This document shows, piece by piece, positions 9,242 through 18,315 of a stretch of 64,000 nt of DNA. Each line of letters begins with the position of its first letter. Positions within the stretch are counted from its first letter, which is position 1. The notes beneath the pieces were generated by a model, which did not search any database, was not told the DNA's origin, and saw nothing but the letters and a program-made list of their open reading frames with translations. The translations under genes and the position numbers were made by a program. Origin of the DNA: an uncultured Aquimarina sp. (GTDB lineage Bacteria > Bacteroidota > Bacteroidia > Flavobacteriales > Flavobacteriaceae); assembly GCA_947498775.1 (NCBI GenBank), contig CANMLL010000016.1, positions 1 through 64,000 on the forward strand, written 5' to 3'.

Positions 9242-10081
9242 ATGACTACCGTATCATTTAATTTTAACATAGCTAACCGATATTTACCACATATCATATT
9301 GATAGGTGTAGGAATAGGTACTGCCAACTATATTATGAATGGTGATCTCAATTGGATTCAATGGATTATTCAATCCGTAGTAACCAGCTTTCTTGTTGGT
9401 TATGCCCTAGTGGTTATCGCCTCAAATAAATACTGGCTTGAATGGCATCTCAAGGTTTCATTGAGAATGTATGTGACTCTCTTTTTAGTGTTCTTTTTAG
9501 TTGGAGCGTTTGCTTCAGAAGTAGAACAAATGATCAGATCACTAGTATTTCATAATGGAGAATACCAACCTTTATCAGCAGGAAGGATGTATATGTTCAA
9601 TGGTATTATTTCTCTGGTCCTTGGCTTTAGTTTTTTTCAGAATACCCGCTTTTTTCCAAATGAAAATTTAAATGCAGAGAACGAGCAAATGAATATATCT
9701 GATCAAAAAGGTAAAGCCGAAAAGTCTTTAGAGTCTGCAAACTCCATAACTAAGGTCCCAGTTAAGAAGGGCGGAAATATTTTATTGATCCCTATTCAAG
9801 ATATTGCATACTTTGAAGCATATGATAACTACTCTTTTTTATATGATTTGAAAGGCGAAAAAAGCCTTTGTGACTATTCGTTACTCTTTTTAGAAAAAAG
9901 ATTAGGGAAAAAATTTTTAAGGGTACATCGAAAATATATCGTGAATTCGAATCAAATCAAACAATTTAAGCCACATTTAAATGGCAGGTATCTTATACTG
10001 TTTGATATACCTGGGTTATCTCCAATTACCAGTAGTAAAAGCTATTCAACGATCATTCGTAAACTGATCAAAATCGAGTAA
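9242..10081 (+). CDS. Membrane-anchored LytTR-family transcription regulator
   Basis: This 279-residue protein has four predicted membrane helices (about residues 14-32, 40-60, 75-97 and 115-135), a polar linker (140-170) and a C-terminal LytTR DNA-binding domain (about 172-278). Typical LytTR features are the start IPIQDIAYFEAYDNYSFL and the RVHRKYIVN-x-NQIK core. No receiver domain or kinase partner is present, so the membrane part may sense the signal directly (inference). Its targets are unknown; the following membrane-protein gene is a candidate. Confidence 0.85.
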   Translation: MTTVSFNFNIANRYLPHIILIGVGIGTANYIMNGDLNWIQWIIQSVVTSFLVGYALVVIASNKYWLEWHLKVSLRMYVTLFLVFFLVGAFASEVEQMIRSLVFHNGEYQPLSAGRMYMFNGIISLVLGFSFFQNTRFFPNENLNAENEQMNISDQKGKAEKSLESANSITKVPVKKGGNILLIPIQDIAYFEAYDNYSFLYDLKGEKSLCDYSLLFLEKRLGKKFLRVHRKYIVNSNQIKQFKPHLNGRYLILFDIPGLSPITSSKSYSTIIRKLIKIE

Positions 10082-10260
10082 GGTAAATTTATAAGCAAAA
10101 AACATAAAAGTACCCTTTGTTTTGGTTTCGCTCAGACCTCTCGCACTATGTAACGTATCATTCACTGATTATCCAGGCCACCCACCATATATTACTTTCT
10201 TAATTGGTTGAATTTCTTTTACTTGGATAGAATTTTATACGATAAATAAAAAATCAGTCT

Positions 10261-10908
10261 ATGCACGAAGCAAATATTTTTATACATGTTTTGACAGGAA
10301 CAATTGCACTTATACTTGGACTTATTGCTTTATTAAGCATTAAGGGAGGAAAAATTCATAACAAAAGTGGAAGATATTTCCTGGGATTTATGTCAATAGT
10401 AATTTTAACGGCACTAATCGGAGTGTTTGTTTTTGGTAGGAATACATTCTTGTTAGTAATCACTGTTTTAAGTGGATATGTTGCCTTTTCTGGATATAGA
10501 ATATTGAAATCCAAATCGAATATTCCCCAAAAATATGATATTATCGTCGCTGTTATTAGCCTGTTGGTATTATGCTATTGCTTGTATTATTTTAAATCTA
10601 TTGGGATGATATGGTCTCCTATTGTTATGTATAGCACAGTTGGTGCTTTACTTTTTATAATTTTTTATGATTTTATAAGATATTTAATTCCAAGAAAGAA
10701 ATATACAAAGCATCGGATTTGGATTTATGAGCACATTTACAAAATGACAAGTGCTTTTGCCGCACTTTTGTCGGCTTTTACCGGAACGGTGCTCGAAGAA
10801 TATCAGCCGCACAGTCAATATTTACCATCAGCCTTAGGAATGCTGCTAATATTTGGGTTTATAGTATATGTTTATAAATACGGATTGAAGAAAATGCCTA
10901 GACTGTAG
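10261..10908 (+). CDS. DUF2306-like integral membrane protein
   Basis: This 215-residue protein has six or seven hydrophobic helices, starting with HVLTGTIALILGLIALL. The pattern of His at the first helix, then KGGKIHNKSGRYF between helices and HRIWIYEHIYKM later resembles the DUF2306 group of small predicted membrane proteins. No biochemical role can be read from it. It lies 179 bp after the LytTR regulator on the same strand; that gap contains nothing I recognise. Confidence 0.7.
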   Translation: MHEANIFIHVLTGTIALILGLIALLSIKGGKIHNKSGRYFLGFMSIVILTALIGVFVFGRNTFLLVITVLSGYVAFSGYRILKSKSNIPQKYDIIVAVISLLVLCYCLYYFKSIGMIWSPIVMYSTVGALLFIIFYDFIRYLIPRKKYTKHRIWIYEHIYKMTSAFAALLSAFTGTVLEEYQPHSQYLPSALGMLLIFGFIVYVYKYGLKKMPRL

Positions 10909-10928
10909 GACGAATAAATAAGAAAAAT

Positions 10929-11081
10929 AAGCATAATGTAGATAATATTTGGACAGAATACCAACGACTTACAAAACTTGGTGTTGAATTTTGTTTGAAG
11001 CCAAATGTTATGTGTACGGCCAAACTTGCCATTTTTAATGATACTTGTGGGAATAATATTCAGATTGTAGAAATGTTATAA
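10929..11081 (+). pseudogene. Remnant of a glyoxalase/VOC-family gene (C-terminal end)
   Basis: Reading from about 10929 to the TAA at 11079-11081 gives the segments YQRLTKLGVEFCLKP and AKLAIFNDTCGNNIQIVE. This matches the closing half of vicinal-oxygen-chelate (glyoxalase/bleomycin-resistance) domains, whose pattern is GVxF, then A-x-F-x-D-x-x-GN-x-I-x-L-x-E. No start codon or N-terminal half is present; the frame opens directly behind the stop of the previous gene. I read it as a decayed or deleted gene. Asn replaces the usual residue before Asp, and Thr-Cys replaces Pro-Asp or Pro-Glu. Confidence 0.6.
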
Positions 11082-11173
11082 AATGATATTGCCTTACCTA
11101 CACGATTTAGTTTAAAATCAGATTAGGATATTGGCTTCTTTATTTTTTTGGAATGTTAGTTAAGATATACACA

Positions 11174-11209
11174 TAAAAAAACTGCTTAAAACAAAAAGCT
11201 TTAAGCAGT
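11174..11209 (-). terminator. Rho-independent terminator of the prolyl isomerase operon
   Basis: ACTGCTTAAA (11181-11190) and its perfect complement (11200-11209) form a 10-bp stem with a 9-nt loop. On the minus strand the stem is followed by a run of at least six T. It lies about 25 bp after the stop of the leftward isomerase gene. Confidence 0.8.
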
Positions 11210-11234
11210 ATATATAATGATAATGAGCTATATT

Positions 11235-12398
11235 TTATTTATGCCCGTGACCATCATCTTTGGAATGGTCTTGAGTGGTATTATTGGGATTTTGAATTCC
11301 AACAATCTCTAGTTCAAAAATAAGATCAGAGTTAGGAGGGATTGGTCCACCGCCTCTTTCTCCATAACCTAGATGCGCAGGGATAAATAATATTACTTTG
11401 TCGCCTACATTTTTCATCTGTAAAGCTCCTTCTTTAAATCCTGGAATCATTCTTGCATCAGGAGAATATGGCATTGGCATTGGTTGATAGGGTGCTCTAC
11501 GCTGATCAAATACTCCAAATTCTTTTGCTTTATCTTCGTAACTGGTGTCAAACATTTTACCATTAGATAAGTAACCTTCATAGTTTACTAATATATTATC
11601 GCCAATTTTGGGCTTGTCGCCTGTACCTTTATTTAAGAATAGGATTTCTAGTCCACTGTCTAGTTTTGTAGCTGTAGCTTTTAATTCGACATATTTTGCC
11701 GCTATTTTTTCATTTCTTTCTTTTTCAAGGCGTTCTTTTTCAACTTTCTCAGCTTCGATAACCTTTAGTTTTTCTGTAAATGACTTTTCTGTATCAAAAG
11801 CTTTTGCATCTTTTCCTTTACGAATGATATTTACCTCTACCATTTTAATTTCGTCAACTGGTTTATCTCCAGGAGCTGTTTTGGTAGTACCAATACTGTC
11901 TATAATATCTTGCCCAAGTACTACTTCGCCAAAAATAGTATGCCTGCCGTTTAACCATGGAGTTTCTTTAAGCGTAATAAAGAATTGACTACCATTGGTC
12001 CCAGGGCCAGAATTGGCCATCGATAAAATTCCTTTTGATTTATGAGTAAGAGAATCTACAATCTCATCGGGAAACTTATATCCTGGATCTCCGGCACCGG
12101 TTCCCAGAGGGTCTCCGGTTTGTATCATAAAATCTTTGATCACTCTATGAAAGATAATATCATTATAATATTTTTTTCCTTGGTACGAACTATCGACCAT
12201 GGTGTTAGTACCCTCTGCAAGAGAAACAAAGTTGGCTACCGTCATTGGTGTTAAATCGTGATATAGTTTTGCTACAGCAACACCTTTATTGGTTGTGATT
12301 TCTGCATAGATACCATCTTGAAGATCTGGGTATTTTTCGTTACAACTACTAAAAGCGATTGTAATTAAGGCTAATAATAATAGATTTAGTTTTTTCAT
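11235..12398 (-). CDS. Lipoprotein cyclophilin-FKBP fusion peptidyl-prolyl isomerase
   Basis: This 387-residue protein has a lipoprotein signal (IAFSSC, Cys19) and two unrelated prolyl-isomerase folds. The first is a cyclophilin (about residues 30-195) with IFHRVIKDFMIQTGD, SMANSGPGTNGSQFF and NGRHTIFGEV. A charged coiled-coil-like linker (about 200-245) follows, then an FKBP domain (about 262-372) with VNYEGYLSNGKMFDTS, IPGFKEGAL and LGYGERGGG. Both active sites look complete. This order is the CFBP type of dual-family immunophilin, which I recall from flavobacteria. It likely folds exported or outer-membrane proteins. It is the last gene of nrnA-like/gldI/isomerase and has a His-rich tail (HSKDDGHGHK). 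Confidence 0.92.
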   Translation of the reverse strand: MKKLNLLLLALITIAFSSCNEKYPDLQDGIYAEITTNKGVAVAKLYHDLTPMTVANFVSLAEGTNTMVDSSYQGKKYYNDIIFHRVIKDFMIQTGDPLGTGAGDPGYKFPDEIVDSLTHKSKGILSMANSGPGTNGSQFFITLKETPWLNGRHTIFGEVVLGQDIIDSIGTTKTAPGDKPVDEIKMVEVNIIRKGKDAKAFDTEKSFTEKLKVIEAEKVEKERLEKERNEKIAAKYVELKATATKLDSGLEILFLNKGTGDKPKIGDNILVNYEGYLSNGKMFDTSYEDKAKEFGVFDQRRAPYQPMPMPYSPDARMIPGFKEGALQMKNVGDKVILFIPAHLGYGERGGGPIPPNSDLIFELEIVGIQNPNNTTQDHSKDDGHGHK

Positions 12399-12410
12399 TT
12401 GTGTTATTAA

Positions 12411-12962
12411 TTAATTTTCTGTTGTTGATTCTTTTGTAATTTTATTAAGTGTTACTTTAGTTTTTAACGGAATATTAGTTCCAATCTTATTATCATCGCC
12501 ATAATATCCATATGCTTGGTAGGATGGAAACAGGAAAGTGACAGTTTCACCAGCTTTCATAAGTTTTAATCCTTCTCTAAGTCCTAAGAAAAGTTCTTCT
12601 TTATCTATATAATAGGTGATCGTATCTAATTCTTGATTGGTATAGATTACATTTCCATTTAGATCCTGAATGTTATAATTAAAATTAACAATATCACCAA
12701 ACTTGGGTGTAATAGCAGAGAGCGTGTCTTTTTTATTATAAAAATACCAAAAGCCACCTTTGGATGTTATATACGCATTTGCAGTGTCTTTATCGATAAT
12801 TTTTTGAATTCTAGCCTCTTCTTTAGCAGCAAGCTGCTTATTTCTATTAATAGATTCGTCGATAAAAGAACCCGATTTAATGTTTACAGGTCTTCTGGCT
12901 TCGGGAGTTTTGCAAGAAGTAATTAAAAAGAACAGCCAAAGTGCGCAAAGTAGTATTCTCAT
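12411..12962 (-). CDS. gldI: Gliding motility lipoprotein, FKBP-type prolyl isomerase GldI
   Basis: This 183-residue lipoprotein (lipobox LITSC, Cys17) has one FKBP-like domain in the C-terminal two thirds. The motifs are FGDIVNFNYNIQDLNG, GLREGLKLMKAGE and FPSYQAYGYYGD. Length, lipobox and the FKBP fold match GldI, which is needed for gliding in Flavobacterium johnsoniae, probably by folding parts of the gliding or type IX secretion machinery. The active-site aromatic set looks less canonical than in the downstream fusion protein. Its start overlaps the stop of the DHH gene by 4 bp, and the next gene follows after 12 bp, so the three are translationally coupled. Confidence 0.88.
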   Translation of the reverse strand: MRILLCALWLFFLITSCKTPEARRPVNIKSGSFIDESINRNKQLAAKEEARIQKIIDKDTANAYITSKGGFWYFYNKKDTLSAITPKFGDIVNFNYNIQDLNGNVIYTNQELDTITYYIDKEELFLGLREGLKLMKAGETVTFLFPSYQAYGYYGDDNKIGTNIPLKTKVTLNKITKESTTEN

Positions 12963-13966
12963 TGATTTAAGAGCTTATTATATGACGGTAAGATACTAAT
13001 AAATTTGCCAACAGTATCTGATAGCGAAAGATTACTTTTTCCTCCGGCAGCGTTATGATGCCCTCCTCCTTCAAAATGACTTCTTGAAAATTCATTTACA
13101 GAGAAATCACCTTTAGAGCGTAAAGAGATCTTTATGATTCCTTCTTTTCTGTTTTCAATAAAAATGACAGCAAATTTAATGCCTTCAATAGAGAGTCCTA
13201 TATTTACAAAACCTTCGGTATCGCCTTTTTTAAAATTATGTTGATCCAATTCTTTTTGAGACATGGTAATATATGCTGTGCTATACTCTTGAAGTACTTT
13301 TAGGTTTTTAAGAGCTACTCCTTTTAATTGAAGGCGAGATAACGTATTTGTATCATAAACACGCTCATGAATACTAGTGTTATCGGCACCATAATCAATA
13401 AGATCTGCAACAACTTGGTGAGTCTTACTTGTGGTAGATCTAAATCTAAATGATCCAGTGTCGGTCATAATACCAACATAGATACAGGAGGCTATCTCTG
13501 GAGTAATTTTATCAAGATCATCTAATTTTTCGATAAAATGATAGATCATTTGGCATGTAGAACTCATTTCTGTATCACTATAAACATATGTTGCATAGCT
13601 ATCGGGTTGTTGATGATGATCGATCATCACAAAAGTAGTGTTTGCTTTTGCAAGAGTATCTTCCATATCACCACTTCGGGACAAATGGTTAAAATCTAAG
13701 GTAAAAATAAGATCGGCCTCTTTGATTTTGGATTGCGCAACTTGAGCCTGGCCGTTATACTTTAATACAGTGTCTTCTCCAGGCATCCATTTTAAAAAAT
13801 CAGGATATTCATTAGGTGTGATCACTAGAGCATTGTGCCCTAATGATAAAAGATAATGAAGTAATGCTAATGAAGAGCCAATAGCATCCCCATCCGGATT
13901 TTTGTGTGTAGTAATAACAATATTTTTGGGTGAGCTTAGGAGCTCTTTTATTTCGTCAATATTCAT
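12959..13966 (-). CDS. DHH/DHHA1 phosphoesterase (NrnA-like oligoribonuclease/pAp phosphatase)
   Basis: This protein of about 335 residues starts at MNIDEIKELL (13966). A longer frame to 14002 exists, but its extra residues look unlike the family. Motifs in order are NPDGDAIGSS, LDFNHLSR, the DHH signature DHHQQPD, and the DHHA1 glycine-rich end GGGHHNAAGG. NrnA-type enzymes degrade very short RNAs and 3'-phosphoadenosine 5'-phosphate in the cytoplasm. It is the first gene of the operon with gldI and the dual isomerase; I know of no mechanistic link between RNA turnover and gliding. Confidence 0.88.
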   Translation of the reverse strand: MNIDEIKELLSSPKNIVITTHKNPDGDAIGSSLALLHYLLSLGHNALVITPNEYPDFLKWMPGEDTVLKYNGQAQVAQSKIKEADLIFTLDFNHLSRSGDMEDTLAKANTTFVMIDHHQQPDSYATYVYSDTEMSSTCQMIYHFIEKLDDLDKITPEIASCIYVGIMTDTGSFRFRSTTSKTHQVVADLIDYGADNTSIHERVYDTNTLSRLQLKGVALKNLKVLQEYSTAYITMSQKELDQHNFKKGDTEGFVNIGLSIEGIKFAVIFIENRKEGIIKISLRSKGDFSVNEFSRSHFEGGGHHNAAGGKSNLSLSDTVGKFISILPSYNKLLNQ

Positions 13967-14086
13967 GGTTTGCGAATATACAAAAAGCCACCTAACCTCC
14001 AAAGTAGGAACTTTAAAATCATTAAGAATGATTTAATACTGTGGTAATACAATAAGATGTATTTTTAATGCTCTTAATTTGAAGTT

Positions 14087-15118
14087 ATGCAAAAAAAGAT
14101 ATCGATCATTATACTCTTAATTCCCATGTATTTGGGGTATAGTCAAAAACAAGAAAAAAACCTTGGTGATGCTGATTTTGTTATTGCCTTTGGGAGCTGC
14201 AACAAGCAGGATAAACCACAACCATTTTGGAGCGAGATGTTAAAGCATAATCCAGATCTATTTATTTGGGGAGGCGATAATATTTATGCCGATTCTGATA
14301 ACATCACCAAAATTGAGCAAGATTATGCAACGCAAAATAGTAACAATAATTATCAAAAACTAAAACAGTCTGTTCCTGTTATGGGCACCTGGGATGATCA
14401 CGATTATGGAAAAAATGATGCAGGAATGAAATGGGAGCTGAAAAAGGAAAGTCAGCAATTATTTTTAAACTTTTTAGGAGTACCAAAAGATGATCCAAGA
14501 AGAAAACAGGAAGGAGTATATACTTCTGAAATATTCGAAATTGAAAAGGGTAATATAAAAGTAATTACATTGGATACCCGATATTTTAGATCTCCTTTAA
14601 GAAAGAGTAATGTAGAAGACAAACGTTATATTCCTTATGAAAATGAAGAAGGAACTTTGTTGGGAGAAACACAATGGAAATGGCTAGAGAAAGAATTAGA
14701 GAATAATTTCTCTGATTTTATTATTATCGTGAGCAGTATTCAGTTTTTATCGTCGGAGCATGGATTTGAGTCTTGGGGTAATTTTCCGCATGAAGTTGAG
14801 CGATTAAAAAGGTTATTAGTAAACAAAGCAGTAAGAAATGCAATTATTCTAACTGGAGATCGTCATATTTCTGAATTTTCTATGACCAAACTAAATGGCC
14901 TGAAATACCCTTTGATAGATTTTACCTCTAGTGGATTAACGCATTCATACACTGCTTATAAAGGAGAGTCTAACAGATTTAGGATGGGGAATGTGGTTTT
15001 TGTACCCAGTTTTGGGATTTTAAAATTTGATTTTGATACGTATACCGTTTCTATGCAGATGTATGGAAAAAATAACCTTAAGCTGCAAGAATTTAAAAAG
15101 CAATATCCTAAAGACTAG
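14087..15118 (+). CDS. Exported PhoD-like metallophosphatase
   Basis: This 343-residue protein has a signal peptide (MQKKISIIILLIPMYLGYSQ). The metal-site motifs of PhoD/metallophosphatase enzymes are visible: FGSCNKQ, WGGDNIYAD, GTWDDHDYGKNDAG and LTGDRHISEF. PhoD enzymes hydrolyse phosphodiesters and monoesters outside the cytoplasm and use Fe and Ca. At about 340 residues it is shorter than Bacillus PhoD and fits the compact alkaline-phosphatase-D-like group. It is transcribed divergently from the DHH operon and towards ndk, with no obvious Pho-box. Confidence 0.88.
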   Translation: MQKKISIIILLIPMYLGYSQKQEKNLGDADFVIAFGSCNKQDKPQPFWSEMLKHNPDLFIWGGDNIYADSDNITKIEQDYATQNSNNNYQKLKQSVPVMGTWDDHDYGKNDAGMKWELKKESQQLFLNFLGVPKDDPRRKQEGVYTSEIFEIEKGNIKVITLDTRYFRSPLRKSNVEDKRYIPYENEEGTLLGETQWKWLEKELENNFSDFIIIVSSIQFLSSEHGFESWGNFPHEVERLKRLLVNKAVRNAIILTGDRHISEFSMTKLNGLKYPLIDFTSSGLTHSYTAYKGESNRFRMGNVVFVPSFGILKFDFDTYTVSMQMYGKNNLKLQEFKKQYPKD

Positions 15119-15167
15119 TATTTTTTGATTCAGTAGGATCTATTGATGCACTTTCTTGTAATAATTC

Positions 15168-15197
15168 TTGTTTTTGATCCATTTATAGCTAATTTTG
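15168..15197 (+). promoter_or_regulatory. Predicted promoter of ndk
   Basis: TTG at 15168-15170 and TAATTTTG at 15190-15197 are spaced by 19 bp, fitting the flavobacterial -33/-7 pattern. The ndk ATG lies about 87 bp downstream, which implies an untranslated leader of about 80 nt. Confidence 0.45.
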
Positions 15198-15284
15198 CAC
15201 AAAATTTGAAAATCAAAGATTGATTTTATCTATTAATTTAAAATATATGCTTCTTTAGTGGAGCTGACAATAAAAAAAATTACA

Positions 15285-15704
15285 ATGGCAACAAACAGAA
15301 CTTTTACGATGCTTAAGCCGGATGCGGTAAGGAAAGGATACATAGGTGCAATCCTTGATCAAATTACAGCTTCTGGTTTTAGAATTGTGGCGATGAAATT
15401 AACTCAACTTACAACAGATGACGCAAAAGAATTCTATGCAGTGCATAAAGAGCGTCCTTTTTATGGTGAATTGGTGGAGTATATGACCAGTGGTCCTATA
15501 GTAGCTGCTATTTTAGAAAAAGAAAATGCAGTTGATGATTTCAGAACTTTGATTGGAGCTACTAATCCCGAAGAGGCTGCAGAAGGCACTATTCGTAAAA
15601 AATACGCAACTTCTATTAGCGAAAATGCCGTACATGGTAGTGATAGTGATGAAAATGCCGCTATCGAAGGAGCTTTCCATTTTTCAGGAAGAGAGCAATT
15701 CTAA
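15285..15704 (+). CDS. ndk: Nucleoside diphosphate kinase
   Basis: This 139-residue enzyme transfers the gamma-phosphate of ATP to nucleoside diphosphates through a phosphohistidine. The start [18 protein letters not shown] is the conserved N-terminus; an upstream GTG extension to 15258 was discarded because it adds nine unrelated residues. The catalytic His117 lies in NAVHGSDS, and [15 protein letters not shown] is typical. Length is normal for the bacterial enzyme. It is a single-gene unit closed by a strong hairpin. Confidence 0.96.
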   Translation: MATNRTFTMLKPDAVRKGYIGAILDQITASGFRIVAMKLTQLTTDDAKEFYAVHKERPFYGELVEYMTSGPIVAAILEKENAVDDFRTLIGATNPEEAAEGTIRKKYATSISENAVHGSDSDENAAIEGAFHFSGREQF

Positions 15705-15728
15705 AAAATAGAATATTTTACACATTAC

Positions 15729-15757
15729 AAAACCATTCCTGATCGGGATGGTTTTTT
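15729..15757 (+). terminator. Terminator behind ndk
   Basis: AAAACCATTCC (15729-15739) pairs with GGGATGGTTTT (15745-15755) around a 5-nt loop, with one G-U pair, and runs into a T-stretch. It lies 24 bp after ndk. The opposing TonB-receptor gene ends at 15759, so the hairpin may serve both strands. Confidence 0.8.
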
Positions 15758-15758
15758 G

Positions 15759-18311
15759 TTACCAAAAAACTCTAAAACTGATGTTGGGAGTAATTCCCAA
15801 AGAAAATATATCATTATTAATGAATTGATTACTTAATGAATTTGTTGTTCTAAACTCGCGATTTAATAAATTCTTACGGTCATAAAGATTAAGCACAGAA
15901 ACACCAATACGGTATTTTATGTTGGGATTATAACCGATTTTAAAATCATATATAGCCGAAAAATCAAGCCTATGATAAACAGGTAGGTTATTACTATTTA
16001 TATCTTCAAATTGTATAACAACGATACCGCTTCCATCATCGATTTCTGTTGCATTGGTAAATGCTTTTCCTGTATGCCAAAGCCATCCCAATGAAAACTG
16101 AAAGTTGTTTAACTTATAAAAATGAGACCATTTTACGGTATGCTCAATATTCCAGTTACCGGGAAAGAATTCTTCGCTGTTAATGTTTTCAAATTTGTTG
16201 CGTGTGTTGATATAAGAATAACTTACCCAGGTTTTATAATTCTGAAACCTTTTTTTTAAGAAAAAATCAATCCCATAGATGCTACTTTTTCCATTTTGAT
16301 AGGTATTACTTATTGGGTTTATAAATCCTGCAGTGAGTGATGTAATATCATTAATTTGCTTATAATAACTGCCAATATCGAGGTACCATTTATTCTTTCG
16401 GAAACTACTTCCCAGAGTAAATTGATAACTCGAAAGTATTGGAAACTGATCTTCATTGGCCAATGTCCAAACCTGATTTTCAAGAGATAAATCACTAATT
16501 ACAGATTCTTGTATTTGACTAATTGCCTGGCTTCTGTACTCTGCACTGGTGTTAATCTCCCAATATTTGTTTATATATTTTTGAACAAAAACTCTGGGCT
16601 CAATAAAAGATTGATTTAGTTCTGTATAATGATTAAATCGTAGTCCTGCAGAGAGATAGAAGTTTTTTGGATTTTCGAACTTATATTCTGTATAAAAAGC
16701 ATGTGTATTCAGGAAACGATTATCCTCATCCAAAATCAACTCATATGATGGGGTTGTGGTTACAAAAGCATACCGCGTAGTGTTATTAGAATACTGATAT
16801 CCCGAGGATAGATTTTGGTATGTAGAAAACTGATAGTTCAAGTGTAACTCGCCACCATAATCACGCACACTGTTTTTTTTGCTTTCAATCTCTGTAGTAA
16901 TAGTGGGATCCCGGGTTATGAACTGATAATTTAAAAGATATTTGGTATAATATGTATTGATATCAAGGGATAAATTATCAGAAAAGGTGCTTTTCCATTT
17001 GATGTTATATCCCTCATTTTCTGTAACAAGGTCATCGCTAAATGATTCTATTTCGTCGGTTTTTCTAAAATCCAAGTCATTTTTGCTATATATCGTGTTA
17101 ATTTCTATTTTTTGACTTGGCGACGGCTGAAAGATTAAATTTGCATTGTAATCCATATAAAAGAAATCATTCTTTTCATTATTAAGCGCTATTGTGTCTG
17201 TGATTTTAGTGTTCTGAAAAACACGATCAGAAAATTGTTTATACGTAAAAGTTTCTAAGACATCGGTAAACGATCTTCTTCCCGATACCTGAAGTGATAA
17301 TTTGTCTTTAATAATCGGAACATGTGCTACAACATCGGCATTAATCATATTAAAACCTGCGCCTCCCGTAAAATAATCGGCGACCTGATTTTCTGATGTG
17401 ATATCTACCACACCAGCAATTCTATCACCATACCTTGCACTAACCCCACTTTTGAAGAAATTTACTTCTTTTGCTACATAGGGATTAAAAGCAGAAAGCA
17501 TCCCAAAAAAATGTCCTTGTTGATAGGTTTTTATGCCATTCCATAAAACCAGATTTTGGTGCGGAGTACTTCCTCTTACAAATAATCCTGAAGCTGTTTC
17601 GTAGGGGTTATTGACTCCTGGTGTCAGTTGTACGCTTTGTAAGATATCAGGTTCTGTTCTTCCGGGAAGTACCTCTACATCTTTAAGATTGATGTTAATT
17701 ATTTTTTTGTTCTGGGTGATTCCTTTTGCGAGATATTCCTGAATAACAACTTCATCTAATACTTCTTCCTGAAGATGTAGTAGTGATATTTTAATGCATT
17801 CTCCACTCAAAAATGATTCTGAATTCAGAACGCTTTGTCTAAACCCTGGGGCGCTAATTAAAATCACAGAGTTGTAAGGAACATCTTGACGTTCAAAGTA
17901 ACCTTTATTATCCGTTTTGATATTTGTTCTTGAGGATTTAAAAAAAATCCCAATATCCTTGAGAGGCTTTTGTTTTTCATCCAGAATATATCCACAAACA
18001 AACACGCGATCTTTCTTATTAAAAGCACTGATGGTTACAAAGTTGTTTCCGGTTATTTTAAATTTTAAAGATGATTTTTGTTGTAGTTCTTTGATAAGCT
18101 CTTCTAAAAGAATTTTTGGATCTATGGTAATAGAAACCTTCTTATTGTCTAACAAAGAATCGATGTAAGAGAATTTCACATCATAGCGCTGTTCTATGGC
18201 CAAAATAGCTTCAGACAAAGGCATGTTTTCTAGCACAATGATTCTTGTTTCTTCTTGCGAAGAAACAGATATGCTCCATAAAAAAATACATGCACATAAC
18301 AGTCTTATCAT
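15759..18311 (-). CDS. TonB-dependent receptor with STN signalling domain
   Basis: This 850-residue outer-membrane protein has a signal peptide (to about residue 19) and a secretin/TonB N-terminal (STN) domain (about 22-75). A carboxypeptidase-like regulatory domain follows (about 85-175), then a plug (about 205-305, with LFVRGSTPHQNLVLWNGI and GVSARYGDRIAGVVDI). The rest is a beta-barrel ending in NISFRVFW with a terminal aromatic residue. STN-carrying receptors signal across the periplasm to FecR-type anti-sigma factors, and a fecR-like gene ends 4 bp upstream. The substrate is unknown; it is not SusC-type. No SusD partner is adjacent. The two repeat lipoproteins across the divergent spacer are the best candidates for surface partners. 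Confidence 0.92.
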   Translation of the reverse strand: MIRLLCACIFLWSISVSSQEETRIIVLENMPLSEAILAIEQRYDVKFSYIDSLLDNKKVSITIDPKILLEELIKELQQKSSLKFKITGNNFVTISAFNKKDRVFVCGYILDEKQKPLKDIGIFFKSSRTNIKTDNKGYFERQDVPYNSVILISAPGFRQSVLNSESFLSGECIKISLLHLQEEVLDEVVIQEYLAKGITQNKKIININLKDVEVLPGRTEPDILQSVQLTPGVNNPYETASGLFVRGSTPHQNLVLWNGIKTYQQGHFFGMLSAFNPYVAKEVNFFKSGVSARYGDRIAGVVDITSENQVADYFTGGAGFNMINADVVAHVPIIKDKLSLQVSGRRSFTDVLETFTYKQFSDRVFQNTKITDTIALNNEKNDFFYMDYNANLIFQPSPSQKIEINTIYSKNDLDFRKTDEIESFSDDLVTENEGYNIKWKSTFSDNLSLDINTYYTKYLLNYQFITRDPTITTEIESKKNSVRDYGGELHLNYQFSTYQNLSSGYQYSNNTTRYAFVTTTPSYELILDEDNRFLNTHAFYTEYKFENPKNFYLSAGLRFNHYTELNQSFIEPRVFVQKYINKYWEINTSAEYRSQAISQIQESVISDLSLENQVWTLANEDQFPILSSYQFTLGSSFRKNKWYLDIGSYYKQINDITSLTAGFINPISNTYQNGKSSIYGIDFFLKKRFQNYKTWVSYSYINTRNKFENINSEEFFPGNWNIEHTVKWSHFYKLNNFQFSLGWLWHTGKAFTNATEIDDGSGIVVIQFEDINSNNLPVYHRLDFSAIYDFKIGYNPNIKYRIGVSVLNLYDRKNLLNREFRTTNSLSNQFINNDIFSLGITPNISFRVFW

Positions 18312-18315
18312 GCTA

